This document shows positions 49,701 through 62,272 of a stretch of DNA of 64,000 bases, in pieces. The stretch comes from Acanthochlamys bracteata (Eukaryota > Streptophyta > Magnoliopsida > Pandanales > Velloziaceae). The notes under the pieces were generated by a model that ran no database searches, was not told the DNA's origin, and saw only the letters and a program-made list of their open reading frames with translations. The number at the start of each line of letters is the position of its first letter. Position 1 is the first letter of the stretch. The position numbers and the translations under genes were made by a program. The stretch lies in the NCBI GenBank assembly GCA_019914995.1, contig CM034135.1:7194501-7258500 (forward strand), read 5' to 3'.

Positions 49701-52700
49701 TGATATCATCGATCAGGTATACATTATTTTCTTGCAAATGACTCAGCTTGTTTGAAAAGTTGGATTGTCAAAATCAAATTTTTTTCAATGTGTTAATTCT
49801 TTATCATAATTCTGTAGTCTTACAATAACTAACACTTAATGTTTGCAGTGGTTGATTGTTAAATTTGTGGATAGCTTGTTTTCTTGATAGCTCCTTTTCT
49901 TTTCATTAAGAGCTTTTAGAAGCTGAATGTTAAGTTTTTGGGCCCCCCTTAAAAAGGGGGCTCTTGTAAGTTTTCAATTTGTGGTGTTGTTAGTAAAATG
50001 CCTAGCAATGATGATCTTCTGATGATGCTATTATGAGCTCCTCAGTTACTTGTGTTTTTTCTTGCTGTAAGAAAATGATAGTTCCAGTCCTATTCGTCCT
50101 GCAATTCTGTATAGTAGGTAATTTTATCAAAATAATAAAGTAGTTAGCTGGTGCTTTAGATACTACCTCCAGAACTACTTCTTTTTGTGAAGATTTAAAA
50201 TTAGTTAGCGGCCCCATCCACAAGGTGTAATATTTTGTACTATTTTTTAATTTTGTTGTTATATTTAGATAACTAGTTTTGCTCTAGCAAATATGTTTTG
50301 GTACTGTTTTTTCCTTTTATATTATATCAAAAGCGGAAATCACATAACATTTATCATCTATGTTTAGTTCGATCTAAAATTGATTCCGTTGGAGATTGTT
50401 TAGTTGTAAAGCATGAAGCTGTTCATATATTAGAGGTTGATGGAAGTTGCTCTAGTCAGGAGGATCAGGAGAAGAACTGATAATTTTCACAAGAGAACTA
50501 GGGTGTGTGAGGATTCATGTAGTGCCTTCCAAGAGGAGTAATGTCTTGATCACTGTTGCAGTAGTTAGAATTGGTTCTGTATGCGACTCAGTTTCTGCTG
50601 AAAGCAAACTTTTATTCAGTTTTCAAGGAGACTGTAAGCTGATAAAATAGGTGATTACAATTTGATGCACGTTCTGCACTATTGTGATTCTGTTGTATTT
50701 TCTGTACGACATTCATCTTTGGTCTTATGCTAAATTTTAAGATGTCTGCTGGGCTGATTACATCTACATGTATATTGTATTTTATGTATATAGAGTCTGA
50801 ATGATATTTCTGCAACAACAAAACAAGGCGAACGTTTTTGAGTACTCCTTGTATGTATGAATCCAAATATAGTTTGCAATTTTTGTTGTGTATCAGCATA
50901 TAGTTTCATGCTATAAAGTGCATTAGGAACTGTTTCCTCTCATCAATTTAGTCTTATTTGTTAGGTCAAACTTATGTGCAGCTAGGGGGTCCTGAAAATG
51001 TTGCTGAAATAACGGGCAGGCGGGGTATGCTTGTTAGGGCCTCAGGTGGGAAAGGGGTTGTTTATCAGGCACGAAATAGGTAAGAGACAAAAGAGTGCAC
51101 TTACAGTTACTTTTTTCTTTTAATTACTCGTATATATCTGACCTACTTCACCATTCGTTTTGCTTATAGTAAGGAAGTTACCATGGAAATGGTCAATATG
51201 CATGAGAAGCAAATGTTTATGGATGGTAACAAGTTGATTGCAATAATATCTGAAGCTGGTTCTGCTGGCGTATCGCTCCAAGCAGACAGAAGGGCAATAA
51301 ATCAAGTTGGTTTTTTTACTTGGTGGATTCTGTCTTTTCTAGCCTTTTGACATCTTAATTTCTTCAACTTAATTTTCTTCTTGTCTCAATTTCAAAAATG
51401 CTTCTCTGTCTTGTTTGAGTTACGTATCTCAGAGGAGGAGAGTACATGTAACTCTTGAACTTCCTTGGAGTGCTGACCGGGCCATACAACAATTTGGAAG
51501 AACTCACAGATCTAACCAAGCTTCTGCACCAGAATATAGGTATGCACATGATTGCAAGTTTATATGGATACTCCGGTTTTAGGAGCATTTGTCACTTCAT
51601 TTAATTTTGTTAATGGGAATAGAACTAGGTAACATTCTTTTCTTTGTACAATGTGTGCCTATGCTTAGTTCAATAGTACATGGCGCATCTTGTACCCTCT
51701 GCAGACAAGTTTAATCCAACAATTAGGAGAGGATCTTCCTTTTGTTCATAATCCACTTCTCAGCTTTTGATTCCTGATCACTTTTGTGGGATAATAACTG
51801 AATAAAGGCCATGATCCCTTTCAGGAATTTTTGTGTTTGAGCATTCCACATTTTGGCATATAGTCTATGACCAACTTATGTGCTGGTTGCTTCTGCTATA
51901 ACTTATTTATTTCTCAGGCTTTTATTCACAAACCTTGGAGGTGAACGAAGATTTGCCTCGATAGTTGCCAAGAGGCTAGAGTCTCTCGGTGCTCTAACTC
52001 AAGGAGATAGAAGGTGACATTTTCATTGGGCCACGTGTATTAACTGAGGTTACTGAATTCTGTACACTAATTGTAACTAATTCTATGACTCAATTAATCC
52101 AGGGCCGGCCCATCACTTAGTGCGTTTAATTATGATAGCAATTATGGAAAGAGAGCATTGGTGATGATGTATAGAGGGATAATGGAGCAGGTTATCATTA
52201 CCTGTTATTGGCACATCAATTCTGTGATTGCAAACTTAGTTCATTAGTTGTTAATAACCTCTTTTTACAATATGTAGGATCCTTTGCCAGTCCTTCCTCC
52301 TGGATGTTCATCTGAAGATCCAGCAACACTTCAAGAATTCATCACCAAGGCTAAGGCTGCTCTCATTTCTGTTGGGATTGTGAGGGATTCGTTTCTGTGT
52401 AAGTGTTGCACATTTCCTCCCACGTAGTTTGTTTCCATTATTGGAACACTTCTCGCTTCAAGCCTACTCCTGTAAGCTGCACATTTGTCCTGTTAAATTG
52501 TGCATATCCATAATGCTCTGACATTTGTTTTAATTCTGTGACTGATGTAGGCAACGGAAAGGATGTGTCAAGGCTTTCAGGTCGTATTGTGGATTCAGAC
52601 ATGCATGATGTTGGAAGGTTCCTCAATCGCCTTTTAGGGTTGCCACCTGATATTCAGAACAGGTATGCATTAGTTAACTACTTTACCTAGTTGTTGCTTC

Positions 52701-55700
52701 ATACAAGCTAATTTACAAAATTTTCAGGCTTTTTGAACTTTTCATAAGCATGTTTGACCTCATTGTTCGCAACGCTCGTAACGAGGGGCAATTTGATTCT
52801 GGGATTATTGATATCAAAGCAAACAGTATTCAGATGCAGGAATCGCCCAAGGTTATTCTCATTGCATATGCTCATTGATATTGTTGGTTCAATTGGCATA
52901 TTTATTAACACCATCTTTTATAGACTGTTTATGTAGACAACTTGTCAGGCGCTTCTACAGTGTTGTTTTCCTTCATTGTGGACCGTGGAATAACGTGGGA
53001 GGTGATTTTGCATAAAATTGGTGAATTAGCTTTAAGTTGTCAGGAAACAGAATTATACTACCTTACTGATTTGACTTTTTCATGTAGTCTGCAAAAGCTC
53101 TTATTGATGAAAGACAGAATGAAGAATTTAGTTCAGTAAATGATGGATTTTATGAATCCAAGCGGGAATGGAAGGGCAGAAGGCATTTCTTATTAGCATT
53201 AGAAGGGTATGTTCTATTTGCCTTTCATACATCCATGCTGGGTTTTAATTAAATGCATCTTGATCACCAGTATGAATACATTTCCATTATGTTAACTATG
53301 AGTTTATATTGTCAATGCTTTTGTTGGCTGGAAATCATGCATACATTTGTTGGAATAACTTGTATGCAAATGGTTTTTGTGTCGGGGTATAGGAATGCAA
53401 GTTCGTAAGTGAAGAAATATTACTCAAGTAGTTATAATTAGAGTTTTAGATTCTGCATAGAAAAGTTAAGGTAATCTTGAATCTGTTGTTTAAGTAAAGA
53501 GGAAGCCGAGCATTTCAGCAAAAGAATGTGCTGTAAGCCTTACAGAAAAATTCTTGAACAGTAGGACATTCTTTTTGCTCTATAGTTAATTGATTAATAC
53601 TTGCGATGATAAGAGTGGGTGAACTCTCAGGATAAATGCCTTCAAAAGAAGGCAATTAGCTTTGGACATTCAAAGAAGGGGGGAAAAGTGAGGTGGTCTC
53701 TGTGCATTTGATGTAGAAGAAGGAGGGAAAAGTCAGGTGGTCTCTGTGCATGTGATGTAGAAGTACTGGATTTCCTGTAAGGAGGTCTGCATTGGAGATC
53801 CTTGTCAAAATGTCAGTAGAAGTGACAAGAAAATGATTATAAGCCCTTGAAAAGACTTTTAACTAGAAAGAAGTTGCGACTATCAGTATAGGTACTAGCT
53901 AGTTAGTGCTAGGAATGTACTTGGTTGAAGCATATGAACTGCGCTTTGGTATGTAATGCGTATGTTTGCCAGGCTATCACACCCCTATTGGGATTGCTAT
54001 ACTGCTGCCATACTTCATTGTTTACATCTGGTATCATTTTGCATGTGAACTTTCAAGAAACTCCTTTGCAAATATTTGGGAGGTTGTTTTTCTGAAGGTG
54101 ATGCTGTTAAGTGTCACAAGCGGTTATTTATATCCATATCTGCTTCACAGGCCAGTAAGCATGCAGTAATTTCTAGATCTTCGTGCTGTTCTTACCTTAA
54201 ACTAACATGTTCCTCAATTCATGTAGTTGGAGATTAGTGAAGTAAAATGAGTTTGTGGGTCTGTAAAATCAGTTGTTGCTAAACCGACAGTGTACCTAAA
54301 ATAAGCAAAATGGTTAGACTCTGAAGCTTTTTGAATTATTAAAATAATAAAGATTTTCCCTATTACATTCAGTTATTATATTGTTTGCACTTAGGAAGAT
54401 TACTTTGAAACTTTTTTCTTATCATTTCATTCCTTGAGCATTGCAAGTCCTTGCATAGACTTAAATAGACACTTTTTTGTCCTAGTGTAGTTGTGTTTCT
54501 TAACAGGGATTGCTGTGTCAAAGCGTGAATAGCATATGTCCTCTTATCTTACATCACCTCTAATTTTGTATCTGTTAATCCAGTTCATCACCAGGAATAT
54601 TTAAAATAATTCGCCCTGCTGTTGGAGAAGCACTAAGGTACACAAGCTGATTTTTATGCCTTATAAGTTCCAAAGTAGTTGTCATTCTCACTAGAAATTT
54701 CTCTCTTTATCTGTAGGGAAATGCCTTTAGTTGAGCTCAAAAGCAAGTACAGGAAGGTTTCTTCAATTGATAAGGCCAAAGATGGTTGGGAGGATGAATA
54801 TGATACCTCTTCTAAGCAGGTGTTTTTCTTGTCTCTTAGTCATGAAGCATCTCTTCCAATTGCTATGTTAATGTGATATGCAGTACCTTATGTAATTGAT
54901 GTACTGACTTCGTTTAGCTCTCTGGTGTGTGCTTTTTGTTAAAGCAATTTCCTATTTTTCTATGATAGTGTATGCACGGACCAAAATGCAAAATCGGGAA
55001 GTACTGTACTGTTGGTAGAAGGTTACAAGAGGTCAGTGTTTTAGGTGGCCTCATTCTTCCAATCTGGGGAACTATTGAAAAGGCGCTCTCCAAGCAGGTT
55101 ATGCTGTTATCCTTCATCATTATTTTCTATATATGCGATTTTAGATATTCATATGCCACTTTCTCTCACCAAACTTAATTTCTCTCTCTTGGTGATTTGA
55201 TGTTGTGGTGTTTGCAAGCATTAAAGTTTTGAAAATATGAGTCAACCTCAAAGCTGGCTGCATACTAGCACTTTGAATATTAGATATCACAGAATGGAAA
55301 ATTCAAAATTAAGAAAAAGGAAAAAAATTGTTAAACATTCAATAATCTTGTTCTAACATCTGATAAGAACCTTGTCAATGGATTTTTCAGAACAATTCGT
55401 TTAGGATCCACTAGCGAAAAATCAAAGAAAGAAACAGCAAGCAGCTAATTACCTTGGTCTTATTGCAGTCCTGGTAGTATAATATTACATAGTTTGGTAT
55501 GCATGCTTGACACATAATTTTGGTGAGAGCTTGGAAAAGTGTACTAGTTTATATGGCATGTTGAGTATTTATAACTATAAGAAGGAAGCATTTTTTATGT
55601 CATATTTACAAGCAAGCAGACATTTTAGCTATCATTGTTAGCAACTGTTCTCATATTGATATGGGTTAGAATTATGTCATAAAAGAAGTTCTGCTTGAAG

Positions 55701-56200
55701 TTCTCTTTTTGTTCTAGTCACTAGAGCTACTATTCAGTTATATAAAAGGGTAGATTTACCGAAACATGCCTAAAGTGCATTTCGAATGAATAACCAATCT
55801 ACCCCATAGCCATTGCAATGTCAGCCGCTCAATGGCTGGTTTGGTAAAATTTGTCTCTCATAGTTGCAGAGCTGAGAAATGCTACCTCTTTGTACACAAT
55901 TCTAGTGTCGCTTGGTAGATTTCTGACTAATGCATTTTTCCTGCGATTGTCTACAGGTACGCCAAAACCATAAACGAATTCGTGTTGTGCGCCTAGAGAC
56001 AACAGGGGAGGATGGTGAGAATCAACGGGTTGTTGGTTTAATGATCCCGTGTGTAGCTGTTGATTCAGTTCTACAAGGTTGGTGATTCAAAACAAACTGT
56101 AAATGCATACATATCTCATGTTCAGCCTTTTTTCTAATTTTTCTTCAATATTTTATTCACCTTTGCAGATTTGTCATGGTATCATAATGATGAAGATTGA
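37729..56200 (+). CDS. FGT1: FORGETTER1 / strawberry notch homologue, SNO-type helicase
   Basis: I assembled 32 coding exons, 3936 nt, 1311 aa, all phases consistent: 37729-38325, 39866-39931, 40007-40180, 40280-40410, 40586-40662, 41899-42080, 42215-42292, 43623-43755, 45851-45911, 45987-46068, 47380-47508, 47591-47734, 47823-47922, 48009-48140, 49188-49252, 49337-49509, 49623-49716, 50982-51079, 51170-51305, 51433-51539, 51918-52013, 52103-52190, 52278-52398, 52551-52662, 52728-52851, 52924-53001, 53088-53206, 54584-54637, 54717-54819, 54969-55097, 55957-56077, 56169-56200. Two zinc ribbons (Cys19/22/37/40 and Cys129/132/147/150) flank a Pro/Gln-rich linker. Helicase motifs are [11 protein letters not shown] (296-306), DECHK (408-412) and [11 protein letters not shown] (903-913). 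A PHD finger spans about 708-756. Arabidopsis FGT1 keeps heat-memory genes nucleosome-poor, working with SWI/SNF and ISWI remodellers. Intron 1 is GC-AG (AG then GCAAGT at 38326). Confidence 0.96.
38355..38384. repeat. Compound (TC)n(CA)n microsatellite in FGT1 intron 1
   Basis: A TC run passes directly into a CA run about 30 nt after the GC donor of intron 1. It is a simple repeat. Being pyrimidine-rich in the transcript close to the unusual donor, it might influence splicing, but that is speculation. Confidence 0.75.
53675..53762. repeat. 44-bp tandem duplication in FGT1 intron 27
   Basis: Two 44-bp units at 53675-53718 and 53719-53762 differ at only a few positions. Both contain GGTGGTCTCTGTGCAT. 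They lie in the long intron between exons 27 and 28 and carry no splice signal that I can see. Confidence 0.8.
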
Positions 56201-57769
56201 CATGGTCGAGATATGATCATTTCTCCGTTTTGATTGTTTTTTTTTGTGGGGATATGCTTCACAACTTAAGAGATATTAATCACCGGAGGAAAGCCCCTGT
56301 GAAGATATACAGATACAAAAGCTCCCCCCTTACATGCTCTGAGCCAAGTGCCTCCCAACTTTAGTTCCCCAGTGTAGTTTTCATATCTGAACAAAGGGAG
56401 AAAAGTGCTTGTATGTAGTGTAAAAGTGGCATGTTTCTCCCTGATTATTCTTTTTTGTATATTTATTTTTTGTTGGCTGCTTTTTTGAGACTAGATGGGC
56501 AGACCAATTCATTTTGGAATATTCTAATTATTATAGGCACTACAGAAATGGGGAATCAGGTTATTACTTTACGGAAGTAAAACCAATCTGTCTTATAATT
56601 CATTCAGAGACTGTGGACCAGCGGCAATCTCTTCCATGGTGATGATGATGATAATGCTGAATGGCTAATTAAATTATCAGTAAGTTTATCAAAATTTTGA
56701 TTTAAATTTTAAAATCTTACGATTTTATGATTTTATTTTATCCAAACGATTCCGATCTCAAGTAAAAATTTTTTTGAGTAAAATTTTACCTAAATTTCGA
56801 TTAAAATTTTAAAATTGGTAAGATTTCGATTTTATATGATTTTATTTTTGAAGAAAATTTTATAATTAATTATATTTGAAATATTTTTTAATAAATTTTT
56901 AGATAGTTTTTTATAAAAATTTTGAAAGTTTCTGTAAAATTATAATTTTAAAATTTATTTTATAAAATATAAAAGAATTTTTTTATAAAATTTTAATTTT
57001 TTTAAATGTACTAAATTTTTTTATAAAAGATTTTTAATGATATTTAAAAATTTTTTTATAAAATTTATCGGTATGTAAAATTTTACGATTTTATTTTAAG
57101 ATTCTGATTTTAAACAAAATGATTCTATTTAAAATTTTGATTTTGAAAATTTTGATTATCAGCTTGTATAAAACCCATATAAGATATAAATCTATATCTG
57201 TCTATTGAAGCTCTAGATAAATTGCGCTGATTAAATCATGGTATCAAACATTGAATCGACCAGAGTGAATGTAAATAACGTTGCTACAGTTCGCAACATA
57301 AGATCTACAACACGTAATAGTATTAAAATTACAAATGTGTGCTTTTCACCTAGTTGTCTATTATGTTATTAGTTGACACGTGGACTTGCTATTTGGGTAT
57401 ATAAAAATAAATTATTATAAATAGTGTTATTGAATGTGAGTTTAATTTTGGTGTTTTTTATAAAATGTAATAATTATTTTTTTTTTTTTTGTGCAGCTAA
57501 AAGTGAATCAGAAATTATTTTAGTGACTTGTAAGGTTTGAAAATAACTGATTCATATATGTTTTGGGGAGTTCAAATGTTCATTGGGATCAACTCAACTA
57601 ACTCTTATGTTAATGCCATATTTAGATTTGGCAATAAATTAAAATATTATAAGGAAAGCTTTCGGTAGTCGTTAAAGAAAAAAAGAAAAACATTTTAGGG
57701 GTGCTGTCAAACGGGTGTAATGAATTAGAAAAAGGAAAACAAGAAACCGGAGCCCTGGCCGGCCTTGGA
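56201..57769. other. Spacer between FGT1 and the E2 relic
   Basis: The first 400 bp are the FGT1 3' UTR and flank. From about 56680 to 57170 the DNA is very AT-rich, with repeated ATTTTAAAATCTTACGATTT-like phrases in both senses, suggesting an internally repetitive MITE-like element. The remainder to 57770 is ordinary spacer with a T-run near 57478. No gene is supported. Confidence 0.45.
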
Positions 57770-60700
57770 AAAATTTTCTCCTCCGTTGTTCTCTCTCTAT
57801 TATTTCCTTCCTTCGTTTCCTCTTCTTTTTCGCGCGTGCTTTGATTTATCGACAACGCCAGCGATCAAGCTTCTCCGGCCATCTCCTGAGCTTCGATCTC
57901 ATGCTGTTGTCCATTATTCATCGAAGAGCGAACTCCCTCGTTTTACAGCTCGGTTAGTTCTCTAGATGATTCTTCTGGTCCTGAATTTTCTCTGATTGCT
58001 TCAAACTGTCGATGTATTGTCATGCATGTGTTCTTTCTTTTGTTTTGGTGAGTTTTGAGGAGAGCTGTGGTTTGTGGGATTGATTCCTTTTATTGGAATT
58101 TGGAGCTCAATGGTATAAGAGGATCAATCGCTGGGTATTTGGTGAAGGAATTTTAGATTTTTCCCTTTTACGGCGACCGTTTGTTTTATGTATCTATAAA
58201 GAAATTGTTAATGAAAAGCTGCTGGTTAGTTTTCAAACGTTAAACTGTGCAAACATATTAAAGCGGTATGCAAGGATAGAAGGAGGTTCTAGTCTAAACG
58301 TTGTTTACCAAACGTTAAACTGGGAAAACATAATTAAAGCAGTATGCAAGGATAGAAGGAGTTCTAGTCTATCTGTGGATCCTGATAGCATTTTATCTGG
58401 TGTTTTGTTGGAATGACCAGCAGATATCTCTGTATATGTAACTCAATGGAATTAGTAGTACGTATTAACATTGTTCGATGTTGTCCTCTATTTGTATCAG
58501 GTTTATTTCGTTAATTTAGAGTTTATTCTTGAAGCTCTTTTTTTCCTTGTAGATTGATGGGAAGTGAGCAACATCATGCCGATACAGAAGTTGGTACAGA
58601 TAAGTTAACAAATTCTCCAACAGAGGATTCTGGAAATGTACCTAAAAAACGTTTTCTGATAGTACATATACAAAAGGCAATGGAATGGACAAGCTTACAG
58701 GGAGTGCCTCCAGTGAGACATGTGTGTATAGACAAGATGTTGTAGGCTGCAAAGCACAAAGATAAACTGGAAGTTGTCTTGGAAGTGGCAGGTGATGTGG
58801 ATTCTGATAGTGAGGATGATGAAGAAAAAGAAGAAAGTCATGATGATACTGTTACCAATTGTAGCAATGATAAATTAGATCATTGAGAATGAGGAGAGCA
58901 CCTTTCAGATGACCAGCTTAGAGTAGTTTGGAGAGATGAAAATGAGACAATAGAGAATGTTGGTGATGTCAAGGTTGTAGATAGGGATTCCTTCATGGGA
59001 ATCTTGTCGCCTCCGCTTCTAATCCTAGAGGACAGCTGGGGTTGGTTGTTGATGTTAGTATAATCGTTGATTTACTGGGAGCAAATAATGAATTGATAAT
59101 GAGTGTTTCAACTAGAGACCTTAAGGACATACGAGAGTTAGTGGTCTATGGACATTGGCTTGGCTGTGTTGATGACATTTTAGATAATGTGACTGTGATG
59201 TTTGATGATGGATCAGTATGCAAAGTTGTTAAAGCAGACCCTTTGAGACTAAAGCCACTTTCTAAGTCTAACATTGATGAAACAGATTGTCCATACTACC
59301 CTGGCCAGCATTTGAAGCCTGTCTCGTCCTCCATTTTCAGGACGTCAAGGTGGCTGATGGGCCTATGGAAATCCACTCGCCCTGAAGGAACTGTCATCAA
59401 AGTTCAGCCTGGGTCAGTTGTGGTTGAGTGGATAGCTTCAGCCCTTGGGTTGGATGTGAATTCATCATGTGTACCTGCTGAAGAGCAAAATCCAAAAGAC
59501 TTGACTCCAATTTCCTGTTTTTCGTATGCAAACTGGCAATTAGGAGACTAGTGGCTTTTACTTTCTTTGGCTTGTTTGTCTTCTGTTTCTCAAGATCTCC
59601 CAACAAATAAACCTAGAGAATCTGGCAAGAGATGCAAGTCTCAAAGTGGGAAGAAGAAAGTGTATGTTTAGATGGCAATATAAATTGTACTAACAATACT
59701 TCAGAAGCAACTTTGGATGCTTCTCAATTAGCTTCTAGGACGCTAGAATTGGAAGGATCACTTCTTGCAGAGGCAGCAATGCACTGAGATGCTATTGATT
59801 CTGACCATATTGCTAGCCTTGAAGATCAACATCTTCAGGATGGTCTTGAGAGTTTAACATGAAATGTAGTGGGACTACTTCAGTTTTGGAGTCATACTAT
59901 GCATCTAACGGTAATCAAAACATTGGCAACAAAGCTAGTTTGGATGATAGTTAAGTAGCGGAAGTGAATCAAGCACTGCAGTGCCAGAACGTGGGTCTGG
60001 CAGTCCCTTAGTTCAGAAAGAGTCTGGTCATGAGAATTGGCCTGGTTATTGCAAGAAACTTCGAAAAGTCTTCCTCAAAAAAGAAAAGAAGGTTTGCAAA
60101 AGAGATGAGAATTTTGAACTAGCTCTTTGTATTGTTAATACCACGACAAAAGTTGATGTGGCATGGCAAGTGGAACCAGAGAATGCGGAGTGGACTCAAC
60201 GTGTCTTATTCCGGTACAAACTCCAAATGATCATGACTTCTTTCCTGAGCAATATGTGGTGGAAAAAGTCACGATGGTGAAGAATCTTCAGAAGCAAAAT
60301 GTGTTGGGGTTGTAAGAAGTGTGAACTTCAAGGGGAAAACTGTATATGTGAGGGGGTTGAAACCTGTTACAAGACCAGAAGACCATAGAGAATTTGACTA
60401 TGATGAGATGGTCAGTGCGTATGAACTTGATCAGCACCCAGATTATGGTTACTGTTTTGGTGACGTTGTTGTTAGATTGTCGTCAGTTCTGGGTTCTTGA
60501 TACAACAAACTTACAGCCTATTGAAGAACCAATAGAAACTGGTGATCTAACCAAACTAGGGAAGAAACTAAGAAATAAAATTTAGATCTTGATGAGACAG
60601 AACTGAAAAATAAGGACGAGTCATTTGCTGATTTTTGAAGCCTGTAGTGGGTCGGTAATATTACTTGTCTACATGATGGTGATATTGAAGTTACTTGTGC

Positions 60701-61440
60701 TGACAGCTCAGTGTCAACGGTACATATGAAGCTTTTTAGTCCATTTGTGCTGTTGATGCATTCAGATTGCTAACTTAATCTTCTAGAGACATACTGTACG
60801 TCTGATGTCTGTTGATTGTATTATTCTGACTCTCAATCATAATTGCAGGTTGGTCCACAAGCAGTTTTTTGTTGTTGGTAGAGATGATGATGGGGATCCT
60901 TTTCATGGTGAAAGCGATGGTCAGGCCAGCTGGGAAAGGGTCGATGAAGACCAAATGGATTCAGTCAATAACAATGATCAGGTAAGTTCCAGGTGTATGT
61001 TTGTGTATGTGTGTGCTTGGGATGGGTTTGTGCACCCTAGCAAACATGTGCAAGTGCTGTGGGTTGAGGTAGACTGAGTTGTTTCTACAATTTTAATCTT
61101 CGTAGCCTCAAATGTAAGAACCAAATAATTGAGGTGGTCTTGTTTTAATGAAATACTTGTAAATCTAAATTTAGGACCTTTCAACAAATTCTCTTTCATC
61201 AGGAGATAAAAAACTTGGACGCCATAGAAATACTAAGAATTTGTTGTAATGTTTTTTTACGAAGAAACAGAAAAAATTAAGGGTGCAATGCAAATAGTAC
61301 TACTCTTGTCTAAGCATGCTTAATGCTGAAATTCTGATTAGCTTCGGTAGGTTGGTGCAGATATAGTCGCACCCAAGGATAGACGAAATGGTGATATTTC
61401 AAATACTGATGATTCGGTGTGAGCAGTCTGTTGATGGAAG
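57770..61440 (+). pseudogene. Decayed UBC23/PHO2-family E2 copy lacking the UBC domain
   Basis: Segments in shifting frames match the long N-terminal half of PHO2-family ubiquitin-conjugating enzymes of the UBC23 type. These include DDQLRVVWRDENETIENVGD (from about 58911), the 59042-59551 block with LGCVDDILDNVTVMFDDGSV and YYPGQHLKPVSSSIFR, then FELALCIVNTTTKVDVAWQ (from 60112), YELDQHPDYGYCFGDVVVRL and GRDDDGDPFHGE. The copy is broken by stops (58743, 58886, 59549) and several frameshifts (for example near 59000 and 60868). It keeps introns, including a probable 5' UTR intron (57953-58552), so it is a decayed genomic duplicate and not a retrocopy. The C-terminal UBC fold with the catalytic Cys is absent; the match ends near 61420 and AT-rich DNA follows. 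It cannot act as an E2. Confidence 0.85.
58234..58370. repeat. Tandem duplication in the 5' UTR intron of the E2 relic
   Basis: A 62-bp block beginning CAAACGTTAAACTG and ending GTTCTAGTCT occurs at 58234-58295 and again at 58309-58370, a period of 75 bp. The copies differ by a few substitutions and a one-base shift. It lies in the inferred leader intron and adds to the signs of local instability. Confidence 0.8.
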
Positions 61441-61639
61441 GGATTCAATTTGCCAGCATCTTTAGCTTATATAGAAAGGAAGAATATATGGGAAGGAAAA
61501 CTTTTTTTGGGCAAATCAGGATCAAGAGTAAAGGGTCAACTTCCATTCTGAGAGACAAAGGTGTGCTTTTTATTTTATTTTATACAGGAGTAAATTTTTG
61601 AATAACCTTTTTAAGTAAGTTTTAAAAAATTAAATTATT

Positions 61640-61912
61640 TTAAAAACACATGAAAGTAACTATTGGCATGCGTCTGCAGGCGCTGGACCACACTAACCTT
61701 CTCCTCCACGTCTGCTATTCGCAGGTTTACAGTGCAAAGAAGCTCAAGATATTCAGCATTAACGCCACCAACCGAAACGTATCCAAAGAATTCACGCCTC
61801 AACACAGTTTATATATCTTGCGTAGGAATAAGATCAGAACACGCTTTTTCTCGTGCAACGGCAAAGAAACCGTCTATATAGAGAGGCTACAAAAAAGTTC
61901 ATCTACCTAGAT
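61640..61912. other. Unidentified moderate-GC block, possible exon relic
   Basis: This block stands out from AT-rich flanks and is open in more than one frame. The plus-strand frame reads SAKKLKIFSINATNRNVSKE. On the minus strand, a shorter frame reads FFGYVSVGGVNAEYLELLCT followed by a heptad-like VEEKVSVVQRLQ. I do not recognise either as a family. It may be a fragment of a gene or transposon captured between the E2 relic and the MITE. No start, stop or splice signals settle its identity. Confidence 0.3.
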
Positions 61913-61913
61913 T

Positions 61914-62162
61914 CCGGTGCGTTTGGCTTAGATTATCATAAACATAATTTTTTAATTTTTAATTTTATATTTTTAAATATATATTTTATAAATATTTAAA
62001 AAATTTATTTAAAAATTTAGAACGTATAAAAAAATAATAAATTTTTTTATTATATATTTTTATTATTTTTTTAAAAATAAAAAATAAAATTTGTTTTAAA
62101 AAAATTAAAATATTTTTTATTTTAAAAAAAATTTATTTCAGAAGTACTTTCGAATGCTTCCT
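61914..62162. mobile_element. AT-rich MITE-like element with internal empty-site copy
   Basis: The left end is ATTCCGGTGCGTTTGGCTTA and the right end is AAGTACTTTCGAATGCTTCC, with an A/T-rich core like those of the other copies in the window. The flanks read AAGTTCATCTAC before and TAAATGGTGCCTAAACC after. At 62688-62717 the same flanks are joined directly (AAAGTTCATCTACTAAATGG), which looks like the un-inserted site in a duplicated copy. TA or TAA may be the target duplication, but small differences at the left junction prevent certainty. Confidence 0.65.
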
Positions 62163-62272
62163 TAAATGGTGCCTAAACCTATACTCAAGGTGCTTGAGAG
62201 CCTATGTACTCCAAGCTAAAACCTTTTCACCAACGAATAATAGAACTCACGAAGAACACAACACAAACATAA
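62163..62272. repeat. Direct repeat, copy A
   Basis: About 109 bp that recur at 62702-62809 with scattered substitutions and small indels. Shared phrases include TAAATGGTGCCTAAACCTA, CTCCAAGCTAAAA and GAAGAACACAACACAAACAT. This copy adjoins the MITE-like element on its left. No coding function is seen. Confidence 0.8.
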
